Shown here: positions 24,401 to 38,400 of the stretch, piece by piece
Layout of the letters: each line of letters opens with the position of its first letter
Numbering within the stretch: the first letter of the stretch is position 1
Assembly: GCF_031877795.1 (NCBI RefSeq)
Contig: NC_133932.1
Location: forward strand, 78,605,937-78,669,936
Reading direction: 5' to 3'
DNA: 64,000 nt
Origin: Strix aluco
Taxonomy: Eukaryota > Chordata > Aves > Strigiformes > Strigidae
Position numbers and translations under genes: made by a program
The notes under the pieces: model-generated
Told to the model about the DNA's origin: nothing
What the model saw: the letters and a program-made list of their open reading frames with translations, nothing else
Databases searched by the model: none

Positions 24401-27327
24401 CTTCTTGTCTCTGCCTTGCTTTGAACTCACCACACTGGTTGTCAACAGAGCAGTCACAAGTGACACAAAGCTGAAATGCATCAAGATCCTTGCTCTGCCT
24501 AAATGTTGGCTTAAGAACGAGTCACCAGACCTCCCTCTATATCAAACAATGTGTGAAGGAGCCCTGCTATGGCCATCTGGTGCTGGATGGAGTTTTGTAT
24601 CAGTTTGCAGTTCACCTTCTCCTATGGTTCCTATGAGCAATGGCTTTTCCAGCACCTTGCCTTGCCCTGTTATTTCTGTCCAAGTGTTTATGGTCTCTAA
24701 TCAGCACCTAAGTTGCCTGTACTGGAGTTTGTCCCATGCCTATGGTGGGTTTTTCATTCAGGTTTCTCCTGGCCTGCTTTCAATCACTGGGGTCACGTGC
24801 CTTCAGAGGGAGATGAAAAGCAGATTTTATTAAATGGTCATAAACCGCAATAAAGCTGCACTGGCTTTTGATAATTTCAGTCTGATGAACCGTGGTGTTT
24901 ATTATCAAGGTTTTCTTATTGATTCTCTGCAGCCTCTGTAGGAGATTTCCTTAAAAGGGGAGAAAAGCGTAGTCCCGCGCTTGAGGTGGCACCCACTCCA
25001 GCTGAGACTAGTGGGACCTTCACCTCCCTTGGCTTTATGTTCCCTGTCTACTGAGAACATCTCCTCCACACCTTGGGAAAGGCGTCACTGTTGACTCTGG
25101 TTGTGAGGTCTGGGGGTCTCCCACACCACATGGGCCCTAATGCCAGATGACACTTTTAAATGCCATAATACCTAGGGGTGTCCTCCAGAAATCAGGGTCC
25201 CACTGCCCTCAGGGTGATGTGCTTTCTCCTGTTGGCATCTTTCCTCCCTCCTCCTCCCAACCCCCACATCTGGCCTTGTATAACATGGATTATCTCTGAC
25301 AAGAAATTAAACTGGAGCATGTACACCAGCACCTTTTTGTTTACCAAGAAGCAATATTCACTCTCCCACCTCCTGCCATGACCAAGGAGATGCCGTGCAG
25401 CTGGGTGGCTGCGGAAGTTCTTGGGACTGCCTGTACAAACACAGGTTGTACAGGCCTGCAAAGCTCGTGATAACGCTTTGGAGACATGGAAATGCCTGCT
25501 AGTGCTCGGGGTTCAGACTGGGAGAACAAGGGGACATAAAGGTCCAGAAATACTTTGTACAGCAGCGTCCTCCTGGCTGAGCCTCCCGTGCTGCAGGGCC
25601 CTGGACCTCCTCCTCCATCTTCTCCTGCAAGCCCTGGCAGCTGAGAAAGTGGCTGAAAACCAGGAGCTGAGTGACTATCTGGTCCTGCAGGTGCATTAAA
25701 ATTTCCCTAGTGAAAGTGAGACTCATTTGTAAAATAAAATAGTTGGGGCCTTTGAGGTGTGATAAAAGAAGCGGCGGTATTTTATGAGCTGCAAAGGGGA
25801 GGGATTTGCCTGTCCCAAAACTGCCGACCAGCCTTATGGTATCTGCATGTGGTGGCAGCATTGAGGCAAAACAGTGCTTCCAAGCATTTGCAGCACAAGA
25901 AAAATGCATTTTTCTGCAGGAAATTTCACGGGAAGAGCTCCTGAGGGTGACCCCCTCACAGTCCCACAGGAGCTTGGCTTTCACAGGGAAAGGCATTTTG
26001 GGTGCCAGCCTCAGCCATGCCACGCTGACCGGGTTTTGCTCCCTGGTGCCATACACCCATCACCTTCCAACGGCCAAAAATCCTCCCGTCCTCCTTGCTG
26101 TGTGGCATTTCCCAGTCTGATGTGAGGCTTTAGGTCCATGTCCTCCCCAAAAAGCAGTGTCAGGAAAGCGGTGGCTCAGCAGAAGGTGCCGGCATGGAAA
26201 ACGAGAGTGGGTTTGCTTGATGTCAGTGGTGATTGTTACCAGCATTTCCGCCAGCTAAATATGGGGGTAGCCACTAAAAACAAATCCTGCTCTCGGTTTC
26301 ACCACTGAAATCGAGGGTGTTTCATCTGGTTTCTAATGGGAGCAATAGCTGCCAGCATCGGCTCTGAATAATTTCACTCTAACAATAAATGAAGATGTGT
26401 GATAGTCCAAGGTTTGAGATCATGAGAGTTAGCCCAAGGCTTTTTCTCAGTTTTGCTTTGAGGTAAGCCAGTGATTCAAAGTGAAACCTGGCTAAAACCA
26501 TGATGGTTACTTACTTTTAAATTTTACCCTACCCAGAAACATTTGAGGCATGTAAATGAGAGTTCTCCACCCCCAAAGAGGCTGAGGCCTGAACTTCAGA
26601 CATGAGTGAAAGCATCCAGCAAAGGAGATGGGGGAAGCGCTGGGAGAAAGATAAACAACTGCCTGATTGTAGGTATTTCCCTGAGGCAAGTTTAACACCT
26701 CTCTTACTTAAATGTCTTTAATTTGTGCAGAATAAGAAGCAAAGATTTTGGTGGTGTCTCCCTAAATCCCAACCGTGGCCAAGACCTCATTTCTGCCCTC
26801 ATCCTTGCTGTCATGTGGAGGTAAGAAAATGTGAAGATACGTTTGATGGAGGTGCCAGTGTGGGAGACACTTGGCACTGAAGCTTTCGGAAAAAAATCAG
26901 CTTCCAAGAGCTGTGGCAGGGAAGGTTTGGAAGGTGTCCTTCAAAAGCCACCTTGAGTTTCAGAAGCTCCAAAAAAAAAAGCATTTTCCATCTGAATGCT
27001 TCTAAATTCTCCAAGTAAGTAAGTAGAATTAGATTTTATTAAAATATTTAATTGTTATACTAATGACTCCTAGTAGTATATCAAGTATAGCAAAGTAACT
27101 CAAGAAGTCCTCGCTCTCAAAGCACAAACCTTAGATTTTTTTCCCTCTCTCCTGGAGTTAAAAGCTATTTTAACTCCATCCTGTCAACCAACCTTTCCCG
27201 GAGTGTTTTCAAAGTCTGGACATAGGTAAACGCTAGGGAAACCCCATGTTCGTAAGGGATTGCCTGCACCCCCACCCTGCCCGTGCCGCCGCTGCCGGTG
27301 CCGCTGCCGGTGCCTCAGGGCCGATAC

Positions 27328-27440
27328 CTCGTTGAGACGGTGACCTCTAGTGGCACCGGGAAGCCGGTTCTTCCCGCCGGTCTGCTCCATTTCCAGGCAT
27401 GAACCCCAAAAGCCTGCTTGAAGGCAGCTGCCATTCACCT
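27328..27440 (-). other. Candidate internal exon of an unknown gene
   Basis: On the minus strand, CGTTTTCTTAACTCGCAG is followed by 113 bp that stay open in one frame, then a GAG|GTATCG donor. The peptide begins VNGSCLQAGFWGSC and ends RGHRLNE. It exits in phase 0, so it would join in frame to the candidate exon at 11737-11862. Just inside the downstream intron is a short GC repeat of the CCGCTGCCGGTG type. The family is unrecognised and the donor is only moderate, so it could well be chance. Confidence 0.2.
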
Positions 27441-29227
27441 CTGCGAGTTAAGAAAACGAGTGTTTAAGCAAGATGGACGCTGCGTCTTGACTTCGCGCAT
27501 CCAGGTGCGCAGACACGTTACCTGTAATTTGTGGTGTGTGTCCTGTGCGTATATTTTTCCCTATCTTTCCTATTAAAAATCCAGTTCTTTTAGTAGGGGG
27601 CAATGAATGCAGTATTTAATCACTGCCAGTGCGTAATCCCAAGCTGACATCTCTCATGTGCATGGGAAGGTGAGCCTACTTACAAGGGATGGTGGGAAGT
27701 GGCAGATTTCACCTCTAGATATCCTAAAAAAAACCTGAGGATTAAAATCTATTTTTGCTGTCTCTCCCTTTTCCTAGTTTCTTGCTGTAAATCAACATTT
27801 CTTTGGCATCCCTGACTATGGAGAGGACATGGGTTGGGGCCCAGCACCCCTGTGCCCCTCCATTCCCCCTCCCTGCTCCCGATGGGCTCAGAAAGAGAAG
27901 GAAATCATCTTCTTCTGCACTTCCACCTGTTTCCTTCCAGCACCTCACTGACCCTCTCACACAAGACCAGACCCAGGGCAAAATCAAGTTCTTCGGCCAA
28001 CATGGGCTGATGTACTCAGCCTCGCCAGCCCATCTTCTATCTGGGCATCCTGGGGTATGGAACCAGACCCAGTGTGCCCCAGCCCATGTGCCCCTGTCCC
28101 ATCCACATCTTCCCCACAGGACAAGGAGGTCTCCCACTGGCCAGGCCAGCTCCCTGTCACCTCGGCAGCCCCTGTGGTCCCAGGGCCAATGGCTGCTGCG
28201 TGGAGAAGTGCCTGAGCTGGCCTTCACCGTGCTCGATCTGCACCAAGTGGGGCTGCGCCAACTTGTCGCAAAACCACAGGTGATGTGGGATGGCGTTTTT
28301 CCCCCCTTACAAAAATTGCTTTTGTTCCCTTAAATGTTTTTTTTCCACTAACTCCCCATCCCTCCTTGCCTATGCAAGACAAGCTCTGTCGTGGGCCTCA
28401 TATAAGGCTTTACAATTGGTGTGCAGCAGCAGATCATCCGGAGATGAGAGCAACCACTTCCTCCTTCCACCACCTCTGCAAATCTGTTGACAGCTCTGTG
28501 CCACCCTTCTCGCTCAAGCCTAGAGAAATGCCTGCCATCACAAATTCAAAAGTTGCTCAATGCTTCTTCCCTGCTGCACATTGCACACACCAGTGTAACC
28601 GCAAGGTGACTCTCCCCCCATAGACACTGGAGCATCTTATAATGGGACCAGCATCATCGTGGCTTTGGTGGGTCCATCACCCCTTCCTGCTTCTCCTGAA
28701 AGCCCTGGAGGTGTTAACATGCCACCTGTGATGTGCCAGGGCTTGTCCCTGACATCTCCCTGCTCAGGGCTGAGCACCAAGGCCCCGCAGACACCCTGCA
28801 CACTCAGGACGGCAGAGAAAGTTTAACACCATCTGTGAAGGGGGGTTTTGCACCTTGTCACACTCCCTTCCTCCAGTAAGACTGTCCCACCCCGCTGCGG
28901 CATTGCCCTGTGCCAGTCCAGCTCCTTGCCGGCAGGCAGCACATCACACCTTGCAGCACAGAGGCACATTAGCAAACATTTCCTTGGAGGAAGTGATCTT
29001 TAAACAAACTTTTAGATTGGTCTAAGAATGTGGCTTGACACCTCTTGAGCTGGGTGGCTCGAGGGATGTCCATTTAACCCTCGCTGCAGACCTGGCCTCT
29101 GCTTGCCCTGAGAACAACGTGGTCTCTGCTCAGGGGTATTTCTTTCCACAAAACCCATGAATTTGAATCTAATTAGAATTTGCTCAGTGGACCTTACCAA
29201 AGGGCCCCAATTTCTTTTACCTCAGAC

Positions 29228-29279
29228 TGGTTTCTAGTGAAAAACTGGGTCATTGGTTTCTGATGAAAAACTGGGTCAT
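29228..29279 (+). repeat. 26-bp tandem duplication
   Basis: Two adjacent copies of a 26-bp unit (tggtttct..tgaaaaactgggtcat) differing at two positions. Confidence 0.9.
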
Positions 29280-32200
29280 CCAAGTGGTATGTACCTTTCC
29301 CCTGTCAAGTTTGGTACATTTTACAAGACCTTCTCCTTTCACAAGAGCCTCGTGTGACCGTGCACAAGCACTTGGATCCATCCAGCCATGGGGAATTCAC
29401 CCAGAGATACGCTCTACCTTGGAGACAAAGATGTTCGCATCTCAAGAAGAAGACATGTTTCTGAGCATAAAACCATCTCATTGCCATCCTCACCCCAGTC
29501 TGCACCCGACTGCAAACCTTAATCCTATCATCAACATGCATTGCACTCAAAAAAGTTTATGGTTTTGAAGTCACAGATCAGTCATGCAAAACAATTATTT
29601 GGAACGACTGCCCACGGAATAAGCATTGAAATTATGAATGATTTGGGTGCAGGAGCCTGACTCAGCAGCATGAAGCCAGTGGGCGAATGCCCACTCATGT
29701 TGGTGGGTCCAGCTTCAGGTTTGGCTGTCGAGGGTTTGCCGGGTCGCCCATGCGTACAGAGCCTGGAAGCGAAACACAGTTCTGACCGGCAACACGTGGT
29801 GGGGCGGCAGGAGCTGGGTGGCAGGAAGCGGCAGGTGGCTCCTGCTCTGAGCCCCAGGTGCTTTTGGAAGGGTGGCGGGACTGGCAACCTGTGGGCACCC
29901 CACTGGCAGCGGTGGCCAGGGTGGCATGGCTGTGACCAGACCTTTTGTTCCCTGTTACGAGAAAGAGCTGAAGGCAGAAACTGCTTTTTCACAGCAAGAG
30001 GCATTCAGTCTGCCAGCATAGCCAGGCTATTAATTTGTGAACCAAGTGTGGGTGGGGAGACAGTGCGTATCCTTATCTACACCTTCTGAGGAGTATCAAA
30101 GTCTAGCTATTGAAACTACCCTGTCTTCATTTCTAGTAAATACTAATTTTACTCTTCTTAGGAGCTAGCATTTAAATCAGATTAGAATGGTGACTTTATT
30201 GTCCCAGACTACTTGAATGCATTTTTTTTTTAAAAAAAGACCACAGCAAACAGGTCATCTCATGCGAAATTATGTGTTTAGTAATCAATGGTCAAGGCCA
30301 ACTGAAGTCATCAGATGACTACAACGCTGGAGAGATGGGAAATTACTGGCCTCACTCAAATTTCCCTCAGCTCTTGAAAAAAAATACCCTTTGTTTCTTG
30401 TCCTTTTAGAAATATTCTTAGTTATTCCCATTTTCTATCAGCCAAGCTTTGACTCATTCTGACACCGACCATTTGCAACCAGAGTGGTCACATCCCCTCC
30501 TAAGCAGGGACATACACACGGTTATTGGGAACCAGTGATTAAAGACACATTTAGTAAGAGAGCTAAATTCTTGCTCACTTGAGGGTCATCAGTAGTAGAT
30601 GATGCAATACCCACATGTGCTATATGTGATGGTACTAAAGAACCAGCAGCATGTTGTAATAGCTGTGTAAGGATGAAGACCTCTTCTTGCATTTGAAAAT
30701 TATTCTAAAGTAATCAGGATTTTAGACAACTTCGAGGTCAGACTTTGATCAGGGGGTGTGAAGAACGAAACGTTTCTCTCTGACTGCACGTTTCGAGATT
30801 ACACATTTTAACAGCTTCAAACTGCATGGGTTGCTGCAGACAATTAACACTGGCAGAAAGCCAAACCAAAAAAAAAGAAAATAAAAAAATCAGAAACTCG
30901 CTTCCACAACACGCTAAGCTGCGTGGTATTTTGTCACAAGCACAATACTCACTGAATAACAAATTCATGATTTTAACAGCCTCTAAAAGTTTCCAGCATG
31001 GCTCACAGACAAGGTCCTGCTTTAAGATTTCTGGTTCTGTGATGCTAAACCATACAACGGCAATTTGTAAAGAAAGTAATCTAGAACACCTCCTTCCCTG
31101 CGTCTGATCTCTATCTGTGAGATGTAAACCATTCCTTCGTGTCTCATGGCAGAGGTAAAATCTGTGCAGATGCTAGGGTGGCAAGCAGCAGGCAGGTTTG
31201 GTGGCAGATGGAGGGTGCCACCTCAAGGAGTGCCTCCTTGAGTCACTGCATTGGAAGTGCTGACCCTTCCCAATGTGCAAAGTCTTCCCAATAAGAAGGG
31301 GCTTGGAACAAGCCATGTCCAGTGCTCTCATTTGGGGTGTTAAAAGCTGATTTTTTTCTCCCCCTGCTGAAGTTGGACAGGTGCACCTGTTGACCTGGTT
31401 AAGCCGTGGCTCACAGTTTTTTGGGGTGTCTGAATGTGATGCTGAGCGGGCTCTTTTTTTATGTGTATGGAGGTGTTTTGTTGCTTCTTGGAAGCATTTT
31501 CCCTTATGCTAACATCTGATTGTGCTTTTTCCAAAAAAAGCTTCATTTTGAGGTCAATTTTCTCTATCTACCATGTACATAGAAAAGTCCCCTGGAGATG
31601 CAAAAGCTTGTACCATTTTTTTCTAGTTTTTATGGAGTGCTCAGAAGTCTCTCCACTTGCAATTATGCTGTCAGACCAAACTCTTCATGATCACAAATCA
31701 TTCAAAGCATTAAGCATCAAACGTAGCTACATTAGAGACGTGAGACTCAAATGTTTTCAATAAGCATTAGCAGCTAAAATGTTGCAGTCTCCATGAATAC
31801 GTTAAAAGTGACTGAAACCCCAGGAAGCAAAATTTCCACTATGAAGAAATAATTTGGTAACTATATTCCCAGGCCTGTAAGGGAGGAGACCAACCGCAAC
31901 TTGGACTCAGGAGGCAAGAGCGGAGAAGCAAAGGCATGTAATAAACAAATTAAAACAATATTTAGCCAACAAATCCTGAAAACTATGGACATTTAAGGTG
32001 ATTTAGTTTAAGATGTATCTGTCTGGTCTTACTTGTAAGCCCTAAAAGGTACAATTTGCTGACTGCAAAATAAATCCTTCAGTATAATCCAGACATTTAA
32101 AGCATCACCAAAAGTCAATCTGATTAAACGTTTGGGGTTTAACTCAATCTGGTTTAAGCAGCACATTTTCTTCGGTAGATACACAGAGCTGCAACACAAT

Positions 32201-34015
32201 CCTTACTGAGAGAAGGGGCAGAAACTGTGGAGGGGGTTTGGTGAAACAACCATCATGTGCCGCAAGTGGACTTCAGGGGAAAAGCTCTTCCAGGGAAGAG
32301 AGCTGCAGAGGAATGCAGAGCTGGGCTCTACATAGGACCTGCACGGGGGTTTGGTACCATTTTATTGGGGAAAGACACTGAGACCCTCACCAGAATTGCA
32401 CCATGGAACTGAATGTTGCAAGAAAGTCTCCCTTCCCTGCCCCAAATGGCTTCCAACACTTTCAAGGGTATTATTATCTAACAGCCATTTTTTCTTGCAG
32501 CCTTGAACAAAATTTTACTTGCATGAACATTGCCCTTCAAGGGGAAACAGCAAAGCAAAATGGAGGATTCATCCTGAGATGTTGCTCTCTACTCATTGTT
32601 CAGCCCCAGAAGTGTCTGGTCACCATTCCCAGTTTCCCAGCTCCTGGTGAAATCCTCTGGTACATGGAGATATGTGTAGATGCATATAGACATGCACACA
32701 CATTTGTGTCCTGGGCTCTCAATTCTGTTTTTAAATGGCAAATTCCCTTACATTTGCAATACACATGGGTGTCCTACATCCATCCCATGGGATGCCCCGC
32801 CGCATCACCAGGAGAGCCCCTGGGTGCCACGAGCAGGGGCTGAGCCTGGTCTGGCTGTGGGTTGGGAGCAGGCACTGCTCAGGAGCCGTGCGGGAGGCTG
32901 GGCTGGCAGCACTCGCTGTGGTTACATGTCCCCAACGCTTGCTATTGCCCACATCTTTTGGGTCCGTTCGGCTTTGGTCAGACAGGTATGGTTTGGGTTT
33001 GGGGCTGGTTTTGCCAAAAGACTTCCTCAGGTGAGCGCTGCTGGAAAATTCCACCTAAAAATGGTTTAATGATTTCTGAAGTTAAAAATCAAGAGAGACA
33101 TTATCTTTCATATGTGAAAAAATAATTCGTGGTTTTACAGAGATGTGCTAGCCTCCCAGGGGAGACAACCATTACAGAAGGATATGCTTACAAGGATGTG
33201 GCCATCAGCTTTTTGCTCACTGCATGGAATTCCCACATCCTCTGGCCAAGATGCAGGTCCCCCCAAAATATCAGTTCAGCAGAAATGTTAGTGTTTGCCC
33301 CCAATTCCATGAGGGTCTCATCCATATGCTGCTGCACAACACTTGCAAGCAGGACTGGTGGGGTCCCCAGGAGGACCTGGCACTGGCCGCACCCATGGAG
33401 GGAGCGAGATGCTGGAGCTCCAGGAGGGCAGCCTGCGATCTGTCAAACATGTATCCAGGCAGGAACCGATGTGCACCCACACCTCTGTTTTCTCTTGCTG
33501 TCTAAGGGGCAGCTGTGAAGCAACCAGCCCGTGGTGCTCCTTGTCTCCCCAGAGAGATGGTGAGTGTCACAGCAGGGCACAGAGGTCTGTGTCATGGCCA
33601 TGTCAGTGGCCAGTACCAGCGAGCATCACGGCTCTCTGAGGTGCCACGTCTTCCTTCTCCTGCCTGCTCTCAGCATAAAAATAAGAGGAGAGTAACAAAA
33701 GCAACACCAAAAAGCCACACTAAAGTTGCATTTCTAGTCTTATAAATTAGGGGAGGCATTCAGACTGTCTGTACCAAGTCATCCCAGGCCCTGTGCACAC
33801 ACGCACCTTGTACAGGGGTATGCGACAGCCTTCTGACGGGTGATCGCCGACTAATTTCTCCCCGAGACCGTGCCGCGCTCGGCACTGCGTGGGCAATGCT
33901 CTGCGGGTGAATCACTGTTGTGGCGTGAACAGGTTGCTCTCTTTGCTCTGCCCACACCAATTCTAGGCAGCAATAGCCACAAAAGCTAGAGGTTGCTCTG
34001 ACCACTGCTGATAAG

Positions 34016-34062
34016 GGAGGCTTTTATTAAGGAAGGTTTTCATTAAGGAAGGTTTTTATTCC
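34016..34062 (+). repeat. 16-bp unit repeated three times
   Basis: Three consecutive imperfect copies of a unit like ggaaggttttcattaa, the first one base shorter. Confidence 0.85.
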
Positions 34063-34389
34063 ACAGCGAGCTGGATATATCTTCTCCCAAAACCCATGGG
34101 ACTCTGCAGGATTTGGGGCTGGGGAAGTGGAAATCTGCAGAGGTGCTGAGCACTCGGGGCTGATGCTGCAGCCAGCTACAGCTGTGCTTTGGGCAAGCAA
34201 CAATGAACCTCTCTGAAAAAAAAATCAGGTGCCAAGGTCTCCAGCTATTGACTGTTCACCATGACTTCTCTGAGGTTTCCTTTCCCACAATAAAGCAGAG
34301 AGCACCCCTTTTGCCTGCACGCAAGTTCTGGGTAGATAAATCATCAGAGGATGCTGAGGCATTGAGGTGGGATGACAACTGGATGAATT

Positions 34390-35412
34390 GACAGGCCCAG
34401 AGGGTGATGATCAGCAGCGCAAAGCCTAGTTGGAGACCAGTAACTATCAGTGTACCCCAGGGGTCAATACTGGGTCCAATCCTGTTCAACACCTCTGTTA
34501 ATGATCTGGATGATGGGGCAGAGTGCACCCTCAGCAAGTTTGCAGATGACACCAAACTGGGAGGAGTGGCTGATATGCCAGACAGTCATGATGCCATCCA
34601 GAGGGGACCTCGACAGGCTGGAGAAATGGGCTGGCAGGAACCTCATGCAGTTCAACAAGGGGAAGTGCAAAGCCTTGCAGCTGGAGAGGAACAAGCTCAG
34701 GCACCAGTACATGCTGGGTCTGACCGCCTGGAAAGCAGATTGGCAGAAAAGCTCCTGAGGGTCCTGGTGAACACCAAGTTGAACAAAAGCCAGCAATGTG
34801 CCCTTGAGGCAAAGAAGGCAAATGGTATCCTGGGCTGCAATAGGATGACTGTTGCCAGCAGGTCAAGGGAGGTGATCCTTACTCCCTGCTCAGCACTGGT
34901 GAGGCCACACCTGGAGTCCTGAAGTCAAGTTCTGAGCTCCCCAGTACAACAGAGACATGGACATACTGCAGAGAGTCCAGCGAAGGGCCACACAGATGAT
35001 GAAGGGACTGGAGCTTCTCTCCTGTGAGCTGAGGGAGCTGGGATTGTTCACCCTGGAGAAGGGAAGGCTCAGAGGGATCTCATGGGTGTATATAAATACC
35101 TGAAGGGAAGGTGCAAAGAGGACACAGCCAGGCTCTGCTCAGTGGCACCCAGTGACAGGACCAGAGGCAATGGGCACAAACTGAAACACGGGAGGTTCTC
35201 TCTGAACATTGGGAAAGACTTTTTCACAGTGAGGGTGACTGAGCACTGGCACAGGTTGTCCAGGGAGGTTGTGGAGTCTCCATCCTCAGACATATTCAAA
35301 AGCCTTCTGGGCACGGTCCTGGGCAACCAGCTCTGGGTGATCCAGCTTGAGCAGGGGGGTTGGACCAAATGACCTCCAGAGGCCCCTTCCAACCTCAATC
35401 ATCCCATGTATC
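34390..35412 (+). mobile_element. CR1 LINE with reverse-transcriptase C-terminal remnant
   Basis: A 5'-truncated CR1 on the plus strand covering about the last kilobase. Within 34404-34922 the frame encodes PQGSILGPILFN and then KFADDTKLGG, corresponding to RT motifs including the catalytic (F)ADD block. Downstream come the ORF2 tail (cacctggagtcctg, agggccacacagatgatgaag) and the 3' UTR, ending near tcatcccatgtatctgtgag. Frameshifts split ORF2, so it is a fossil. It is the best preserved CR1 in the window. Confidence 0.93.
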
Positions 35413-38400
35413 TGTGAGGCATTGAAGCACTGTGCTGAGTGCTCCACAGAAATGCTCATGAGGATGATAATTTTTCCACTTGTCATAGGATTTACCTGGT
35501 ACGTGATAAACATGGCCAAAACCTGGTCATAACATGGCCTAAACACTGAATGCGAGGAATAAATGGAAATTAAGAAAAAAGACTAACAAGTCACAAAATA
35601 AGAAGGTGTCCTGCCAAAAGAAATTGTTGTATAGGATCATGGAGGTCCAGACTGAATTAAGATGCATTTTTGGCACTTTATCATGAACACTCATTTCTGC
35701 ATTTTGTGATCATGTTCTACACCCGTCGCTTTTGTTTGTGTCGTAGCTGCACAATACAAATGTGTGGGTGCGTATAGCATATGTGATCCTGGCATAAGAA
35801 AAAAACAGATAAAAATAGGACCTCAGTTCACCAAATTTGCCTTATGATTGTGTTTTTTTAACAAGTGTTTAAACATTGTTTTTAACCACAGAAATCAGAT
35901 ACCAAGAAAACTTTCATCTTATTCCTGCAAAATCAAAATGGAGCTTCTAAGTCACAGCATAGCGTGGGAACAAGCACCTTTCATACTCACTGGAGGAAGT
36001 TATTTCATAATGTGAATTTCATTGGTATTTCTCCTACCAAGGTGCCCAGACCTACATGACTAAGAGTTGTCCCTGTCAGCATACCTACCCGCTCCCTCAG
36101 CCAGGCGCAGTGAAACCATAGGCATGTGGAAACCGTGGCAGTTACACAGCCCACACATGAGGCTTCGTGCCCACATTTTGGGACTGAAGGTGAGGGGACA
36201 TGGAAGGAAGCAGCTCCTGTCATGGCCACATTATGTCCCACCGTTCGGGACGTTGGAGCGAGCTGTGACGCTCCTCTGACTGTGTCGTGACTTGGTGCTG
36301 TGACATCATTCCCAGAGCTGGTGCTGCACATGCAGAATAAATCAGGTCATATCATGCAGAAGCAGATTTCAACTGCTTCATTATTCAGTGCTTCCCACTT
36401 AGATTTATGGCCACATTAGATTTCAAGCATACCAAAACCTCAGTTATTATTTTCTTGGAATTTTTGTAACAAATTGGTAGGCATCTCGGTACAGATTTTG
36501 CTTTCTCTACAATTCCCATCATCTTGAGTTAAATCCTCTCAAATGTTGTCCTCCCCACATAGCTGCTGTTATCAAATGGATGGGTGGATGTTAAAATCAG
36601 ATGTTCTCCTAATTTCTGCTCTACCACCAGATGGCTAGTGGTGGCCTGAGACCCAGGGGCTGAGCTGTGGAAAATCCTTGCCTCTTGCATTGAAACCGAA
36701 AGCAACTGGATTTGAGATTTTTGTGTCTAAACCCAAAGCTTCCTGAAAATGTTTTGCACTAGAAGAGAGAAAAAGTAACCGAAGTTGATGGGGAAAGGAA
36801 AGAGGGAGAGATGATGATACAATGGAAAGAGGAGGCACAAACTTCCTGCTGTTTTTCTGTGAAGGGGCTGTTACCTCATTTGTTATGCTGCCTTGCCTTC
36901 AGAAAGTCCAGCTCCAAATCATCTCTCAACTCTGGGAAACCCCACCAGGTGTAAACAACAGCCTCAGCACCCCAAGCATGGCTTCGTACCTGAAGATGAA
37001 GCTCTGGAGCAAGCCCGGTGCCAGCTCTCCGTGGCTCTGATGGCTCTGATGGTTCTTTGCAAGCTTTCCTCACTGGCCACACTCACTGCCATGGCTGGGT
37101 TTACAACTGATGGCCCAAAGGAGATGGTCCCCGGAGAAACTGTGGGCTGGCTTTTCTGCTGGGTCAGGATGAAATGTCTATGCAAAGGCCTCTAGGAGGG
37201 AGAAGGGGCTACAGGGAGCCTTCATGGGATGGCAGGGAGAGATGTCCTCTGCAATGATGATGATGGGAGAGAGAGCCGTGGTGACTCGGAGGTGCACATC
37301 TACCCCGAAATACCCAACAGCTGGCTCTGGGAAGGGTGGCATTGACCCTCAGGCAAGCAGCATGGGGCAGCCGCCTGGCAGGGACCCAGGTGGGATTGCG
37401 TCGTGGCTAACAGCCAGGAAGGAGACCCTCCATGCTGAGTGTTTGCACATGACCCAGCCCTGGCTGGGTCTCTGGCAGCAAAGACACCCCAGGACAGCAG
37501 CTCCTGCTCACCCTGGGATGGGTACACAGGGTGCGGGACCCTTTGTTTGCTCCCTGACGGGCCCAAGGAAAAGTGGCTTTGTGCAAACGCGGACACAGCA
37601 GAAGAAAATATGGACCCAGCTTTGAAGTTGAACCTCACACCCCAAAGCCCACACCACGTTTTATCCAACTGCGGGGTTCAGTAAAGGGCAATATGTCTTA
37701 AATGAGATGACTGCACACTGGGGTTGACATGGCTTCTCTACGTTGCCCCAGGGGGATGTCCCTTTTCAGCTAACTCAGCATTGCAGAGGCAGGGATTGGG
37801 GTCCCACCAGCTGGGAAGGGGGTCCCCCCAGTCCTGTGCCCCCATCCAAAAGGGGCCGTTGCCTGCAGCGTGGTGCGGTGCAGCACCGCTGGGCTTGGTG
37901 GGGCCACCGGGGCCGTGCAAACGGGTGGAGCTGGGTTGCACTCCTGTAGCACGGCACCTGCTGCACGCAGAGCAGGAGCATGTTTTGCACAAAAGAAGAA
38001 CCCACTTCCTTTCTTCTTCATTGCAAAAAGAAAAATAAAATCAGGCAGAGAGCATTGTTTTCCCTCCTCCTTATTCCCAAGTCCTTGGACGTGAATGTCA
38101 CCTGGACCTGTGGGCTCTTCCGCCAGTTTTCAAGGTTGGTGATGCCACTTGTGGTATCTCCCTCCTCCAGTTCCCCCGGACCTGCTCTGTGCCTGCCCCC
38201 CGGGAAGGACCTCACCCTCCGCTCAGGGGCTGAGCTCCACTGGGCTCCCCTTTATTCAGGCCTCCCTTTGGCACAGGTGATGCCCTCCCACTCCCATGGA
38301 TTCCCACGAGAAGCACCCCCATCCCCAGGGTTTGTGTTAGTGGTGGGTCCAGCGTTGCTGGGTTATCCACACGTAATTCCCCTTCTGGGATCTGTAGCTC

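Larger units (their letters stand above)
21491..34389. other. Intergenic, no recognised gene
   Basis: Thirteen kilobases without an identifiable gene. It contains a small CpG-richer patch near 27.24-27.50 kb with a candidate minus-strand exon, a 26-bp tandem duplication (29228-29279), a small hairpin (31222-31242) and a 16-bp triple repeat (34016-34062). Frames such as 25499-26056 (185 codons, minus) and 27803-28333 (176 codons, plus) match no family and lack convincing splice or start context. Confidence 0.55.

Noticed and set aside
25499-26056. 185-codon minus-strand frame containing a helix-like segment (HLQDQIVTQLLVFSHF)
   Set aside because: A weak CACTAG acceptor is present, but no good donor follows and no family is recognised.
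27803-28333. 176-codon plus-strand frame and 161-codon minus-strand frame in the same place
   Set aside because: Proline- and serine-rich, mutually overlapping, with no domain or promoter context.
31222-31242. Hairpin with a 9-bp perfect stem and 3-nt loop
   Set aside because: Too short for a microRNA precursor, and such hairpins are expected by chance in a window this size.
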